From NCBI RefSeq assembly GCF_010672455.1, contig NZ_JAAHGO010000015.1, forward strand, positions 118,989 through 182,988: 64,000 nt of DNA. The letters run 5' to 3'. Positions within the stretch are counted from its first letter, which is position 1. Each line of letters starts with the position of its first letter. The notes below the pieces were generated by a model. The model was not told the DNA's origin and did no database searches. It saw nothing but the letters and a program-made list of their open reading frames with translations. Source of the DNA: Okeania sp. SIO2C9 (lineage in GTDB: Bacteria > Cyanobacteriota > Cyanobacteriia > Cyanobacteriales > Microcoleaceae). Both the position numbers and the translations under genes were made by a program. Positions 28,987-39,315 of this stretch are shown piece by piece.

Positions 28987-29327
28987 AAAGGCAACTGCAG
29001 GAAATATACCTTTGACAAAAACAGAGAATTTTTGACCGAAAAACTGGTATTGAAGCCATTCATTCTGACTCCTGACTCCTACGACATAACACATTAAATC
29101 CTTTTCAGTTACATTAACCTAAGCGTAAGCATTTCCTGCAGAATGCTGCACAAACAGCTCTTAGCAGTTAGCGCTTCCCTACGGGATGCTACGCAAACAG
29201 AAAATAATGAATAATTGCTTCTAAGGTTGAAGGAGTGTACCTTGTCAGTAACTTTTAATTCTCTCTCAAATTTTCAATTGCTTTTAACTTCTCCTCTTAT
29301 CAATAGCTGATAGCTGAATGCTTACAC

Positions 29328-30452
29328 CTAAGCAGGTTTTACCTGAGCTTTATTTTCCAACAGACTCCTAATTGAAGCTTTTTCAATTAACCCAACTAAA
29401 ACACCATTTTCATCAATAACAGTTAATTCATTAACTTGCTTTTGCTCCAACAAAGAAACTACTTCTAAAAGAGAAGTTTTAGCTACTACAGTCTCCATAT
29501 TTGTTACAGGTTTCGTTAATTCTTTTACCAGAACCAAAGGCCACTCAGAAGTATTAACTATTTTCAAATCATCAACGTTAATTACCCCTACTAACTGCTC
29601 TACTTCATTAATAACTAAAAACTGCTTTCTACTATCTTTCCCAATTACATATTCATTCACAAATTCTCGTAAAGAAAGACTAGCTGAAACAATTGGGCAA
29701 TCAGGAATAATGGCATCTGCTGCAGTTAAGTCCGCAAGAGTACCTTGAATTTCTGCATATTGGGCAGAACGACCAGCATTTTGTAGTAAAAACGAACCAA
29801 TTAGAATATTCCAAATATTAGGAAAACTACCAGATAAAAAAGTAGGAATCAAACTAGAAACTATTGCAAGCCAACCAAATGCTTGACCTACTCTACTAGC
29901 AAAAATAACTCCTTTGTAAGGGTTATTCGTGATTTTCCAAACAATAGATTTGAGAATATTCCCACCATCGAGAGGTAAGCCAGGAATTAAGTTGAATAAT
30001 GCTAAAACTAAATTGATATAAGCTAAGAGTTGCAGAATTGCAGCTAGTGGTCCGTTGATGGCTGTAAATGTATTAATTATAGTAAATAAACCAAATAAAA
30101 CTATACTTACTAACGGACCGGCAATTGCCACCCAAAATGCTTCTCCAGGAGTTTTTGATTCTCTATCTAAACTAGCTAAACCTCCAAACAAAAATAGGGT
30201 AATTGATTTTACTTCTATTCCTTGAGATAGAGCAACAAAACTATGACCTAACTCATGAGCTAAAACAGAAGAAAATAATAATAATGCTGCTATTAATCCT
30301 AATATCAATGGTAGTATCCCAGCTAATTCTGGAAATTGCTCTGCCAGACTGCTACTATAAGTTAAAGTGACAAGAACTAAGACAAGAAACCAGGATGAGT
30401 TAATATAAAATGGTATACCAAATAGGTTGCCGACACGAAAAGATCTATTCAT
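29328..30452 (-). CDS. Site-2-type M50 metalloprotease with CBS pair
   Basis: A 374-residue membrane zinc protease. The catalytic HELGH motif (residues ~66-70) is in the second of about six membrane segments, and the third zinc ligand is the Asp of NLIPGLPLDGG (~160). The C-terminal ~130 residues are two CBS domains (ADAIIPDCPIVSASLSLREF, then LTKPVTNMETVVAKTSLLEV), which usually bind adenine nucleotides and adjust activity. Such proteins cut membrane-bound regulators; the substrate here is unknown. The end has LENKAQVKPA. No operon neighbours. Confidence 0.92.
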   Translation of the reverse strand: MNRSFRVGNLFGIPFYINSSWFLVLVLVTLTYSSSLAEQFPELAGILPLILGLIAALLLFSSVLAHELGHSFVALSQGIEVKSITLFLFGGLASLDRESKTPGEAFWVAIAGPLVSIVLFGLFTIINTFTAINGPLAAILQLLAYINLVLALFNLIPGLPLDGGNILKSIVWKITNNPYKGVIFASRVGQAFGWLAIVSSLIPTFLSGSFPNIWNILIGSFLLQNAGRSAQYAEIQGTLADLTAADAIIPDCPIVSASLSLREFVNEYVIGKDSRKQFLVINEVEQLVGVINVDDLKIVNTSEWPLVLVKELTKPVTNMETVVAKTSLLEVVSLLEQKQVNELTVIDENGVLVGLIEKASIRSLLENKAQVKPA

Positions 30453-30796
30453 AAATTTTTCCTCTAAGTTAATAATCTTTAAATTAAGGGATTTTTTTCC
30501 TCTTGAGAAATCTATATATTTACTGTAACAAAATGTAAATCAGCTTTGTAGTTTCTTAATATAGTGGTATCCCTCCCTCAATGTTCGGTCATAGAGAAAT
30601 TAAGTAAATTATTTTCTGATATTAAATTTATGATGATTTTATCATAATATAGCCTGTTCCAATTCATTCAGATACAGGATTTGGGATTTCAGGGAACAAG
30701 CAAGAAATTAGATGTAACTTCACTGGATAATCCAAGCATTGTGGTAAATTTCACACTAAAATAACAATTATATGTGAATTAGAAATGAATTATAGA

Positions 30797-30900
30797 TATA
30801 GCAATCCGGCATGATTTATGAGAATTTTATTACTTGGGTGTTCCCTATTATCTATTCCCTAAAATCTACAATATCTCACAACTCAAATAAGATTGCTATA
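30797..30900. mobile_element. MITE, family C
   Basis: TATAGCAATCCGGCATG ... CAAATAAGATTGCTATA, 104 bp. The right half (CTAAAATCTACAATATCTC) is the reverse complement of the left half of the copy at 22676. Confidence 0.7.
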
Positions 30901-31436
30901 TTAATCATAAGTGACAGAATAAAATTAATTTTAAGTTGAATTATTGTAAATTGTAAATTCTAGATGTTATTTGTATAGAAGTATTTGAGATAGTTATAAA
31001 AAAATATATTGGAATTAGGAAAGAGGCATAATAATTTCATGTTTTTTATCTATTTTGGATTGTTTTACCAAGAATTTTTGATTGTTATAACAAGGTTTAT
31101 TTGATAAAATGGAATAGCCATCCCAAAGCATGATAAAACTATATAAACATCAAACATTTGCCGATTAATTTATAAATCCTGTCTTAATTAATTTAGTTAA
31201 AAACAATCAGAATAATCTCAAATTCAGAAGTCAGTGTGGAAGATAAAAATTAGTTTTTTTTCAACATTTTCATTACTTAAATATAACTATTATTGGCTTA
31301 AACTAAATTTTGATCTAGTATTTTATTGAACAATAAGTAATTTATTTCAGTGCTAGATATTCTCACCTTAGTTAATTGCACAAGGAAGAAGGTTTTAGTG
31401 ATCTAGGGGATTAGTTATCTAGAGGATTAGTTATCT

Positions 31437-31528
31437 AGAAGAGAAGGAAGAAGGAAAAAGGAAAAATTTTGCGTTGTCTGAGTTTTAAGCTTTTGATCTG
31501 TTCGCGCCCTTTACTTCAACTGCTATAA
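31437..31528. mobile_element. MITE, family E, inverted copy
   Basis: GAAGGAAGAAGGAAAAAGG then TTGCGTTGTCTGAGTTTTAA, CTTTTGATCTGTTCGCGCCC and CTTCAACTGCTATA. It is almost the same as 59600-59693. Confidence 0.6.
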
Positions 31529-31561
31529 AATAAAAATTAGCAGTAAATACAATAGTTATTA

Positions 31562-32938
31562 ATGAAAAATAAACCTTTATGGATAGGTTTGATGAGTGGA
31601 GGAATAACTGCGATAGCAACTGCTATTGTCACAATGGTTTATTCTCCAACTTTTCTAAGCAAAACTCACCGGAATTATGCGGTCGCCTGTACAGCAGGTA
31701 TTACCAGTTTTATCACAACATTTAGCTTGGGTATTATAACAGCCCAAAAACTTCGTTTTTCAACTAATAGACTAGAGAATTGTCTAGAGGATATTTCTGA
31801 AGGAAAATATAATATTAGAATTCCTATTTATGCTAATGACGAACTACAAGATTTGACTAAAAAATTTAATTCTATGGCTGACGTGATTTGTAATCTTCTA
31901 ATTAATCTAAAAATTAGAGCAGAAAGGAGCGAACAGGATAAAGAAAAAATCGCTAGTCAAGTGATAAAATTGTTAGATAAAGTAGATACTGCTGCTCATG
32001 GTCAACTTCACGTTAAAGTTAAAGTTAGATGCGAAGAATTAGGAATAATTTCTTATTGCATTAATATGACTCTCAACAACTTTCTGAAACTTGTTAAGAA
32101 GGTAGATTATGATAGCCAAGAAATTATTACTCTTATAACCACAGATAGTCAAACTATTTTTCAAAATTTATCCCTAGAAAGTCAGTGGCAAGCAGAAGAA
32201 ATAGATTCTTTCCTCCAATCTTTAGAAGTGATAGTTGACTCCTTTTATCAAAGAGCATGTAAAGCCTGGGAAGCTGAACAAGTTTATCAAGAAATTAGTA
32301 ATTATGCTTCCACAAGTTACCATTCAATAGGCAATATTTTTCAAGAAGTTATAACAGCATACACGTTGATTTCAGAAATTCATCACAAAGTCAAAAGATT
32401 GACCGAATATAATTATGATTTAAATCAAATCAAAACTTTAGTCGAACAAATGAATATTCATAATAGATTTTTGTTACTAAATACTACTATTTTTGCCTCT
32501 AGGAAAACGAGCAACGAAGAACTACTAAAAATAGCAATAAAATTGCAAGAAATGGCAAATAATTGGGAATTAATCAAGAAAAAATTGGAACACTTTCAAC
32601 ATAATGTTCAAAGCTTAAATCTGACTATTTCTGAGAATAATATCCCTGTCGAAGAATTCCCACAGCAAAAATTAGGAGAAGAAGTTAAGCAAGGACTAAC
32701 TAAAATTGTTCAGAATATCTATAAATTTAATAACTATATAGATAACGTTGCCTCCTTAGGAGAAAATCATACCGATAATCTACAAAAAATCACAGAATTT
32801 TTACAAATTATCCACAAAAAAAATATCGAAAGAAGTCAAGTCACAAAACAATTATATGATTCTTCACAAAAAATTATTAATATTACAGAGAATTTAGCAG
32901 AATCAGTTAAGCATTTTACTTTAGAAAAAACAGAATAA
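31562..32938 (+). CDS. HAMP-domain membrane protein, degenerate chemoreceptor-like
   Basis: 458 residues. Two membrane segments (about 8-27 and 40-60) are separated by a very short loop, so there is no periplasmic sensor domain. A HAMP domain follows (LRFSTNRLENCLEDISEGKY ... ANDELQDLTKKFNSMADVI, ~63-115). The rest is helical with coiled-coil stretches, similar in layout to PilJ/methyl-accepting proteins, but the canonical hairpin-tip motif (EIxxxVxxINxIAxQTNLLALNAxIEAAR) is only dimly present as MNIHNRFLLLNTTIFASRKT. It is probably unable to bind CheW/CheA in the usual way. No chemotaxis gene is nearby. Confidence 0.7.
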   Translation: MKNKPLWIGLMSGGITAIATAIVTMVYSPTFLSKTHRNYAVACTAGITSFITTFSLGIITAQKLRFSTNRLENCLEDISEGKYNIRIPIYANDELQDLTKKFNSMADVICNLLINLKIRAERSEQDKEKIASQVIKLLDKVDTAAHGQLHVKVKVRCEELGIISYCINMTLNNFLKLVKKVDYDSQEIITLITTDSQTIFQNLSLESQWQAEEIDSFLQSLEVIVDSFYQRACKAWEAEQVYQEISNYASTSYHSIGNIFQEVITAYTLISEIHHKVKRLTEYNYDLNQIKTLVEQMNIHNRFLLLNTTIFASRKTSNEELLKIAIKLQEMANNWELIKKKLEHFQHNVQSLNLTISENNIPVEEFPQQKLGEEVKQGLTKIVQNIYKFNNYIDNVASLGENHTDNLQKITEFLQIIHKKNIERSQVTKQLYDSSQKIINITENLAESVKHFTLEKTE

Positions 32939-33588
32939 TTATTGACTTGGAGATAAATTGCAAAATCTAATAATAGAAAATGTTTAGGATAAATTAGAGA
33001 GTAGCCATTAAGTAAGCACTTTTTTTCACTAACCTGGCACTTATATCTAGATTTTATGTTTATTTATACTCACTTACTTAAGAGGCGATGGCTAGATAAA
33101 TTTTATTTTAATTTTGAAGAATAAAAAAGGAAGAAGTTAATAGGAATGGGGATAAGGATAATGAAAAGTGGCTGCTCCGCGTCTACAAATCCTAACCAAT
33201 TTTAGACACCGTGTAGACGGTAGAGTATTCAACCCATAAAGAAAAAGATAAAATTTTTTTTTAGTATCTGTGACAGTTAGACTCCATCAAAAAATAGTGG
33301 AAAATTGACACTCTTATTTAGATTGACATTAAGATTTTAATCAAACAAAACTGTAAAATATACATGAGTTATGTTAATCTCATAAATTATTGCAATATTC
33401 ACTTTATAGGAATAGTGCAAATATCTTAAGAATTTTACAGACCATTTGACTATAACTATCTTTAGTTTTAATTTGCCATTCTTGATAAATTTTCTGACCT
33501 TATAGATAAAATTTTCTGAAACTATCTACTTTTTATCTTTTTATATTTTTCAACAAGCCAAAATACAGTTCTAAAAATATCAAAAAAT
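32939..33588. other. Intergenic, nothing recognised
   Basis: About 650 bp of AT-rich DNA. An inverted pair TAAGTAAGCAC...CACTTACTTAAG (about 33010-33080) may form a long hairpin at the end of the HAMP gene. A patch TCCGCGTCTACAA...GTGTAGACGG near 33177-33225 is a short palindromic repeat. No gene. Confidence 0.5.
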
Positions 33589-33924
33589 TTACCTCAGCTC
33601 TGGAGGATATTTGTTTCCTGAAAGAAAATATTGACGAATTTGAAACATTGGTCGCCAAGCAATAGCATTATAATTAGTACGAGCTGATGCTAAATTATTT
33701 CCTTGAGCATCAAATACTTCAAGCCATCCATCAGCACCATCAGTAGTTGTGCGAATAATTAATGTATCTTGACCTTCAATAGTTATTCTCAATCCATAAG
33801 CTTTACCCCAGTTTCCTTCTTCAGCTTTATTATAAAATTTGTAGGATTCCCAAACACTATTTGGTAGTTGATTCACTGTTGCTTCAAAATCATTTTCTCC
33901 ATCAACTGCCATACATTTTGACAT
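33589..33924 (-). CDS. Hypothetical protein, probably a C-terminal remnant
   Basis: 111 residues from the ATG at 33924. I recognise no family. The sequence (LRITIEGQDTLIIRTTTDGADGWLEVFDAQGNNLASART) looks like beta-rich extracellular or substrate-binding sequence. The frame stays open upstream to about 34051 with believable residues (FVDEYKYQLRFAFSLENLVS), then meets a stop at IEKAE-stop. This suggests that a longer gene was cut off by the tandem array that begins about 34070. There is no good ribosome-binding site at the ATG. Confidence 0.45.
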   Translation of the reverse strand: MSKCMAVDGENDFEATVNQLPNSVWESYKFYNKAEEGNWGKAYGLRITIEGQDTLIIRTTTDGADGWLEVFDAQGNNLASARTNYNAIAWRPMFQIRQYFLSGNKYPPELR

Positions 33925-34059
33925 CTCATCAAATTTCTGTAAATCACTTAGATGAAGTCCTCCATAAACACTTACAAGGTTTTCAAGACTAAAGGCAAAT
34001 CTTAACTGATACTTATATTCATCAACAAATTCTTTTTGTAGAAGTTATTCTGCTTTTTC

Positions 34060-35905
34060 AATATTTAATCAGAAATTGCTATACCTATCTATATATTTAT
34101 AGAGAAATTTTCACTGCCAGAAGTAAAGGAAAACCGACGATTTTTCCTCAGAGCAGAAATTCTCCACTCAGACAAAACATAAATAGAGAAAATTCATCAT
34201 CTCCCACAGCCAAAAATCAGAAATTGCTCAACTTATATCCATATTTATAGAGAAATTTTCACTGCCAGAATTAAAGAAAAACCGAATATTTTTCCTCAGA
34301 GCAGAAATTCTCCACTCAGACAAAACATAAATAGAGAAAATTCATCATCTACCAAAACCAAAAATTTCACTTTCTATACCTATATCTATATTTATAGAGA
34401 AATTTTCATTGCCAGAATTAACAGAAAACTGAGCATTTTTCCTCCGGGCTAAAATTCCCCACTCAGACAAAACATAAATAGAGAAAATTCATCATCTCCC
34501 ACAGCCAAAAATCAGACATTGCCAAACTTATATCCATATTTATAGAGAAATTTTCACTGCCAGAATTAAAGAAAAACCGAATATTTTTCCTCAGAGCAGA
34601 AATTCTCCACTCAGACAAAACATAAATAGAGAAAATTCATCATCTACCAAAACCAAAAATTTCACTTTCTATACCTATATCTATATTTATAGAGAAATTT
34701 TCATTGCCAGAATTAACAGAAAACTGAGCATTTTTCCTCCGGGCTAAAATTCCCCACTCAGACAAAACATAAATAGAGAAAATTCATCATCTCCCACAGC
34801 CAAAAATCAGACATTGCCAAACTTATATCCATATTTATAGAGAAATTTTCACTGCCAGAATTAAAGAAAAACCGAATATTTTTCCTCAGAGCAGAAATTC
34901 TCCACTCAGACAAAACATAAATAGAGAAAATTCATCATCTACCAAAACCAAAAATTTCACTTTCTATACCTATATCTATATTTATAGAGAAATTTTCATT
35001 GCCAGAATTAACAGAAAACTGAGCATTTTTCCTCCGGGCTAAAATTCCCCACTCAGACAAAACATAAATAGAGAAAATTCATCATCTCCCACAGCCAAAA
35101 ATCAGACATTGCCAAACTTATATCCATATTTATAGAGAAATTTTCACTGCCAGAATTAAAGAAAAACCGAATATTTTTCCTCAGAGCAGAAATTCCCCAC
35201 TCAGACAAAACATAAATAGAGAAAATTCATCATCTCCCACAGCCAAAAATCAGACATTGCCAGAATTATATCTATATTTATAGAGAAATTTTCACTGCCA
35301 GAGTAAACAAAAAACCGACGATTTTTCCTCAAGATTAAAATTCCCGATTCAGATCAAAGATAAATTCAGAAAATTCATCATCTACCACAGCCAAAAATCA
35401 GACATTGCCAGAATTATATCTATATTTATAGAGCAACTTTCACTGCCAGAGCCAACAGAAAACCGACTATTTTTTCCTCAAGATTAAAATTCCCAACTCA
35501 GACAAAAGATAAATGAAAAAAATCATCATCTTCCACAACCAAAAATCAGGCATTGCCAGAACTATATCCAGATTTATCAGAAATTTTCATTGCCAGAGTT
35601 AATAGAAAATCTACTATTTTTCCTATGGATAAAATCTAGAATCTCCCACAGCCAAAAATCAGACATTGCCAGAATTATATCTATATTTATAGAGAAATTT
35701 TCACTGCCAGAGTAAACAGAAAGCCGACTATTTTTCCTCAAGATGAAAATTCCCAACTCAGACAAAAGATAAATGAAAAAAATTCACCATCTCCCACAAT
35801 CAAAAATCAGACATTGCCAAACTTATATCCATATCTATAGAGAAACTTTCACAACTACTTTTCCTCAAAGTAAAAATTCCAGATAGAGACAAGCGATCGC
35901 CCATC
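34060..35905. repeat. Tandem array of ~148-bp units with 295-bp higher-order repeat
   Basis: The marker AGAGAAATTTTCA(C/T)TGCCAG occurs at 34101, 34249, 34396, 34544, 34691, 34839, 34986, 35134, 35282, 35430 (AGAGCAACTTTC), ~35579 (degenerate), 35691 and 35839 (AGAGAAACTTTC). Spacing is 147-148 bp except for one 112-bp unit. Two monomer types alternate from 34249 to 35134 (CGAATATTTTTCCTC versus GAGCATTTTTCCTCCGG), so three nearly identical 295-bp dimers lie in a row. The outer units are more diverged. The period is not a multiple of three and all frames have stops: noncoding. Confidence 0.95.
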
Positions 35906-35932
35906 TCAATTCACAAAATTTCCCCAAATTCA

Positions 35933-38900
35933 TCACACCATAAAATCCAGAGAAAAACTCATAATTTTCCAAGGTAAAACTTCACAACTTCCACTCTCAA
36001 AATCAACAGAAGATTCAGCAACATCTCGCTCCAACAGATCAACAACTTTTCCTAATGCCAAACCAGCATCACTTTCCAACTTCAAAATTGCCTCTCTTCC
36101 CAAACATTCATAACACCTTAAAACCCAATATTGATTATTCTCTGACCGCTTCAACCCCATCAAAATTAAATTATCAGTTTCCCAACCTAAAAAACGATAA
36201 ATTTGTGGCAACCTTCCACCAGATTTTTCCGAATTAATCCACGGCATTACCTTAACAAGCAAAGGCAAATTTAACTCATAACCCCGTTGCACAGTACCAG
36301 CACTTTCCCAACTTCCCAAATGAGGATAAACAGCATAAGTAAATTCGTGAATTCCCACATCAGCCTCCTCATCAGGCCAAGTCGAACCCCTTAATAAACT
36401 TAAACGTAATTCATCCGACTTTGCATCATATCCATACTTACAATCATTCAGCAAACTTACCCCATAATTATCATCACTAATATCCGCCCAACGTAAAGCA
36501 GGAACCTCCCATTTTGCCTTATCTCTTTCTGTCTGAAACTTAGTCATTCTCTTAATAGCCCCACAAGGAATTTCATAAGTAACAAAATCCGTATCTATAT
36601 TTATAGGAAAAGCCGCCTTAACTAAAGTATGAATTTCCTGCCAATTTACCCAACATTTAATTTTTAGCAGTGGAGAACCAAACTCCAGAATATAATCCTG
36701 ACAAAACTCAGACTTTCCTATTCTTCTAATAACCCGCAGACAACTTCTTAAATCTCCCCGTTCCATCCACCCAATATCTATTAACTTTGCAGGAGCTAAA
36801 GGATATTCTTGATAATTTGGATCGATATTCCAAGCATCCCAATATTGACCCCCATCTTGAAAAACTTGCAATTCATTCCCCTTCCCTTTTCCCAAAACTT
36901 CCCGTTCATTAATCTTGTCAAAAATACTCTCCAAATTTCCCGTTTCCCCCTCCACCTTTACCCGTAATAAATCATTCTCTAAAAGCCATCTTTCACCATT
37001 TAAACTAACAGTATTGACAAACTCAATTTTTTTCGCTATCCTTTCTGTAAAATGGGCAATAGGTGTGCTCATATATAGTCTTTTGTCCAAATCAGAAAAC
37101 CCGTAACATAACCAAAACACTCGATAACCAACCCCAGGTACATCAGAAGCAACAAACAACAAATCCTTATCCGACACCTGAGAACTAACTAATCTTCCCT
37201 CATGGTCATAAACTAGCCAGTCATTTCGATCATTTTGCATACCAGCAGAATAATTATCATTATCCATTTCCAAACCTTCACCCTGCTGCTTACTCCCCAC
37301 ACCCCAACAATCCTTTTTTTCCGGAGGCGCTGGCAAAGCAACCGAAACCAATTCCGAACGTTGCCAATTCAAAGAATTAAAAACAATAACCCGATAAAAC
37401 ATCCCACCCTCACCAGAATCAAACGAAAAAGGCAGACAAAAATCAATATGAGAAGCGATCGCCTCCATAGCCTCATCCAAAACTTCCAACCCCAACCGTT
37501 CAGACTCCCTCCAACTACCATTAGCATCCACATAAACATCAGAAATAGCCGAACCAGGCAAAATATCATGAAACTGATTAAACAAAACCCCCTTCCAAGC
37601 AACCTCCAAATCACCCCTCCGATAAAAAGCCCCAGTCACAACCGAAGCAAAAACAGCAAACAACTCAGCCTCATACAACAAACCCTCACAACAGCGGTTC
37701 CATCTCTTTTGATCAGCATGAGTCGTATAACAACCCCGATGAAACTCCAAATAAAGTTCATCCCGCCAAACAGGAAAATCATCAGAACCTTCCCCCACCA
37801 ACTCCACCAAAAAATCCTCAGCAGTCGTAAACTCCAACAAAGGAAAAAAACCAGACTCCCGCCATCTTTTCCCCACCTCCAACATATCCCGACTCGGACC
37901 CCCACCATGGTCTCCCACCCCAGGCAACCACAAAACATTTTTCCTCCCAGTTTTCACCAACCATTCACAAGCAAACCTCGCCATTTTCACAACATCAATA
38001 CCCTCCCCTATTGGCGGTAACATCAAACTAAAAATCCGACTTTTATCCAAACCTTCCCACCAAAAAACCTCAAAAGGAAACTCCATCAAATCATTCCAAC
38101 GTAACTTTTGAGTCACAAAAAATTCCATACCCCCACCCTGCAAAATTTGCGGAAGTTGCCAACAAAAACCAAAACTATCCGGCAACCAAGCAACAAGAGA
38201 AAATCTGCCAAACTTTTCCCAAAAATAACCTTGACCATATAAAACCTGCCTAACAATTGATTCCCCACTCACCGTATTTAACTCTGGTTCTACCCACAAA
38301 CCCCCAACAAATTCCCACTTTCCCAACTCAACTTGCCCTTTAATTCTATTAAATAAATCTGGTCTATTTATTTCTATCCATTCATATAGTGCCGGAGTCG
38401 AATGACAGAAAATAAGTTCAGGAAAATCATGTTGTAAACTCAATACAGACTCAAAAGTTCGTTGCGCCACTTCCCAAGTTTCTTTTACATCCCATAACCA
38501 AGCTAAATCTAAATGAGCATGACCCAATAATTTCAGTTTTAAACTATTAATATACTTCCCAGAAATTTTGACTATCTCAGCATTAGCTTTTATCAGACAC
38601 TCTTCAAACTTTTCCCTCTCTCCAACTGAATGCCAATCTATCAAATTCACCGCATATTTTATTCTGTCTATATCTAAGCAATTCTCTGCCTCAAATTTTG
38701 TCAAATATTCAACCAAAATTTCTAACTCATCTGCCAGTAAACCAGGGTCTAGCTGATAATTATCCACATTTTCATACACGCACCAAGACTTTACCAAAGC
38801 TCCCCAGTCATGTACCGGACTTACCAACTTAATCCCAATTAAAAAAGTCTCCCCAATCATCGCCTTTGGAGTTAGTAAAATTCGACTCGAACAGTCAAAT

Positions 38901-39235
38901 AAATCTCCTGTTTGTACTAATTTTCCATTCACATAAATTTCCGCAGATTCAGCCCACCAAGTTAAACCTAATCTTAAAGATAAATCAGCTAAAAAATAGT
39001 CGTTTAAGTGTGAGGGAATTATCAATTTTTGCCCTAACCATAAAATCTGTTTACCTTTTGCCCAGGCAATATGTTTTCTCTCATTTGTTACGGCTAATTC
39101 CCAAGTATCTAAATTTTCAAGTGCGGTTAAAGGTATATCTTTTTGTCGGTATCGCCATTGTGTTTGAATATCTACTTGGGTTAGTTTTCGTAGTTTCTCT
39201 ATAGTTGTTGAAATTTCTCTAATAGAAAATTGCAT
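35933..39235 (-). CDS. GH38 alpha-mannosidase
   Basis: An 1100-residue glycoside hydrolase that removes alpha-mannose residues. The catalytic domain starts near residue 235 with LLGHAHLDLAWLWDVKETW (zinc-binding His and Asp). It continues with the nucleophile Asp in AWLPDSFGFCWQLPQIL, and PGVGDHGGGPSRDML. An N-terminal ~230-residue beta domain and a C-terminal ~450-residue beta-sandwich (SLNWQRSELVSV, ENDLLRVKVEGETGNLESIF) complete the normal GH38 layout. There is no signal peptide, so it is probably cytosolic and works on internal glycans or oligosaccharides. The start is ATG at 39235. It has no operon partner: a 148-bp array is 30 bp downstream of its stop and a 200-bp array begins about 80 bp upstream. 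Confidence 0.93.
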   Translation of the reverse strand: MQFSIREISTTIEKLRKLTQVDIQTQWRYRQKDIPLTALENLDTWELAVTNERKHIAWAKGKQILWLGQKLIIPSHLNDYFLADLSLRLGLTWWAESAEIYVNGKLVQTGDLFDCSSRILLTPKAMIGETFLIGIKLVSPVHDWGALVKSWCVYENVDNYQLDPGLLADELEILVEYLTKFEAENCLDIDRIKYAVNLIDWHSVGEREKFEECLIKANAEIVKISGKYINSLKLKLLGHAHLDLAWLWDVKETWEVAQRTFESVLSLQHDFPELIFCHSTPALYEWIEINRPDLFNRIKGQVELGKWEFVGGLWVEPELNTVSGESIVRQVLYGQGYFWEKFGRFSLVAWLPDSFGFCWQLPQILQGGGMEFFVTQKLRWNDLMEFPFEVFWWEGLDKSRIFSLMLPPIGEGIDVVKMARFACEWLVKTGRKNVLWLPGVGDHGGGPSRDMLEVGKRWRESGFFPLLEFTTAEDFLVELVGEGSDDFPVWRDELYLEFHRGCYTTHADQKRWNRCCEGLLYEAELFAVFASVVTGAFYRRGDLEVAWKGVLFNQFHDILPGSAISDVYVDANGSWRESERLGLEVLDEAMEAIASHIDFCLPFSFDSGEGGMFYRVIVFNSLNWQRSELVSVALPAPPEKKDCWGVGSKQQGEGLEMDNDNYSAGMQNDRNDWLVYDHEGRLVSSQVSDKDLLFVASDVPGVGYRVFWLCYGFSDLDKRLYMSTPIAHFTERIAKKIEFVNTVSLNGERWLLENDLLRVKVEGETGNLESIFDKINEREVLGKGKGNELQVFQDGGQYWDAWNIDPNYQEYPLAPAKLIDIGWMERGDLRSCLRVIRRIGKSEFCQDYILEFGSPLLKIKCWVNWQEIHTLVKAAFPINIDTDFVTYEIPCGAIKRMTKFQTERDKAKWEVPALRWADISDDNYGVSLLNDCKYGYDAKSDELRLSLLRGSTWPDEEADVGIHEFTYAVYPHLGSWESAGTVQRGYELNLPLLVKVMPWINSEKSGGRLPQIYRFLGWETDNLILMGLKRSENNQYWVLRCYECLGREAILKLESDAGLALGKVVDLLERDVAESSVDFESGSCEVLPWKIMSFSLDFMV

Positions 39236-39315
39236 AAAGTTTTGATTTCTTGATTATTGAATGTTTAGAAAGAGTATATAGCAGAAGAAAGAAGAAGGAA
39301 GAATAGAATAGATAG

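Larger units (their letters stand above)
30453..31561. other. Intergenic, no gene seen
   Basis: About 1.1 kb, very AT-rich. A family C MITE lies at 30797-30900 and an inverted family E element at about 31437-31528, ending 33 bp before the start of the HAMP gene. A TTAGTTATCTAGAGGA duplication lies near 31405-31440. Confidence 0.6.

Noticed and set aside
34060..35905. CRISPR array
   Set aside because: Units of 148 bp are repeated over their whole length without unique spacers and no cas gene is present.
37235..38020. 261-residue plus-strand open frame
   Set aside because: It is antisense to the alpha-mannosidase gene, is Thr/Pro/Ile-rich low-complexity and has no family features.
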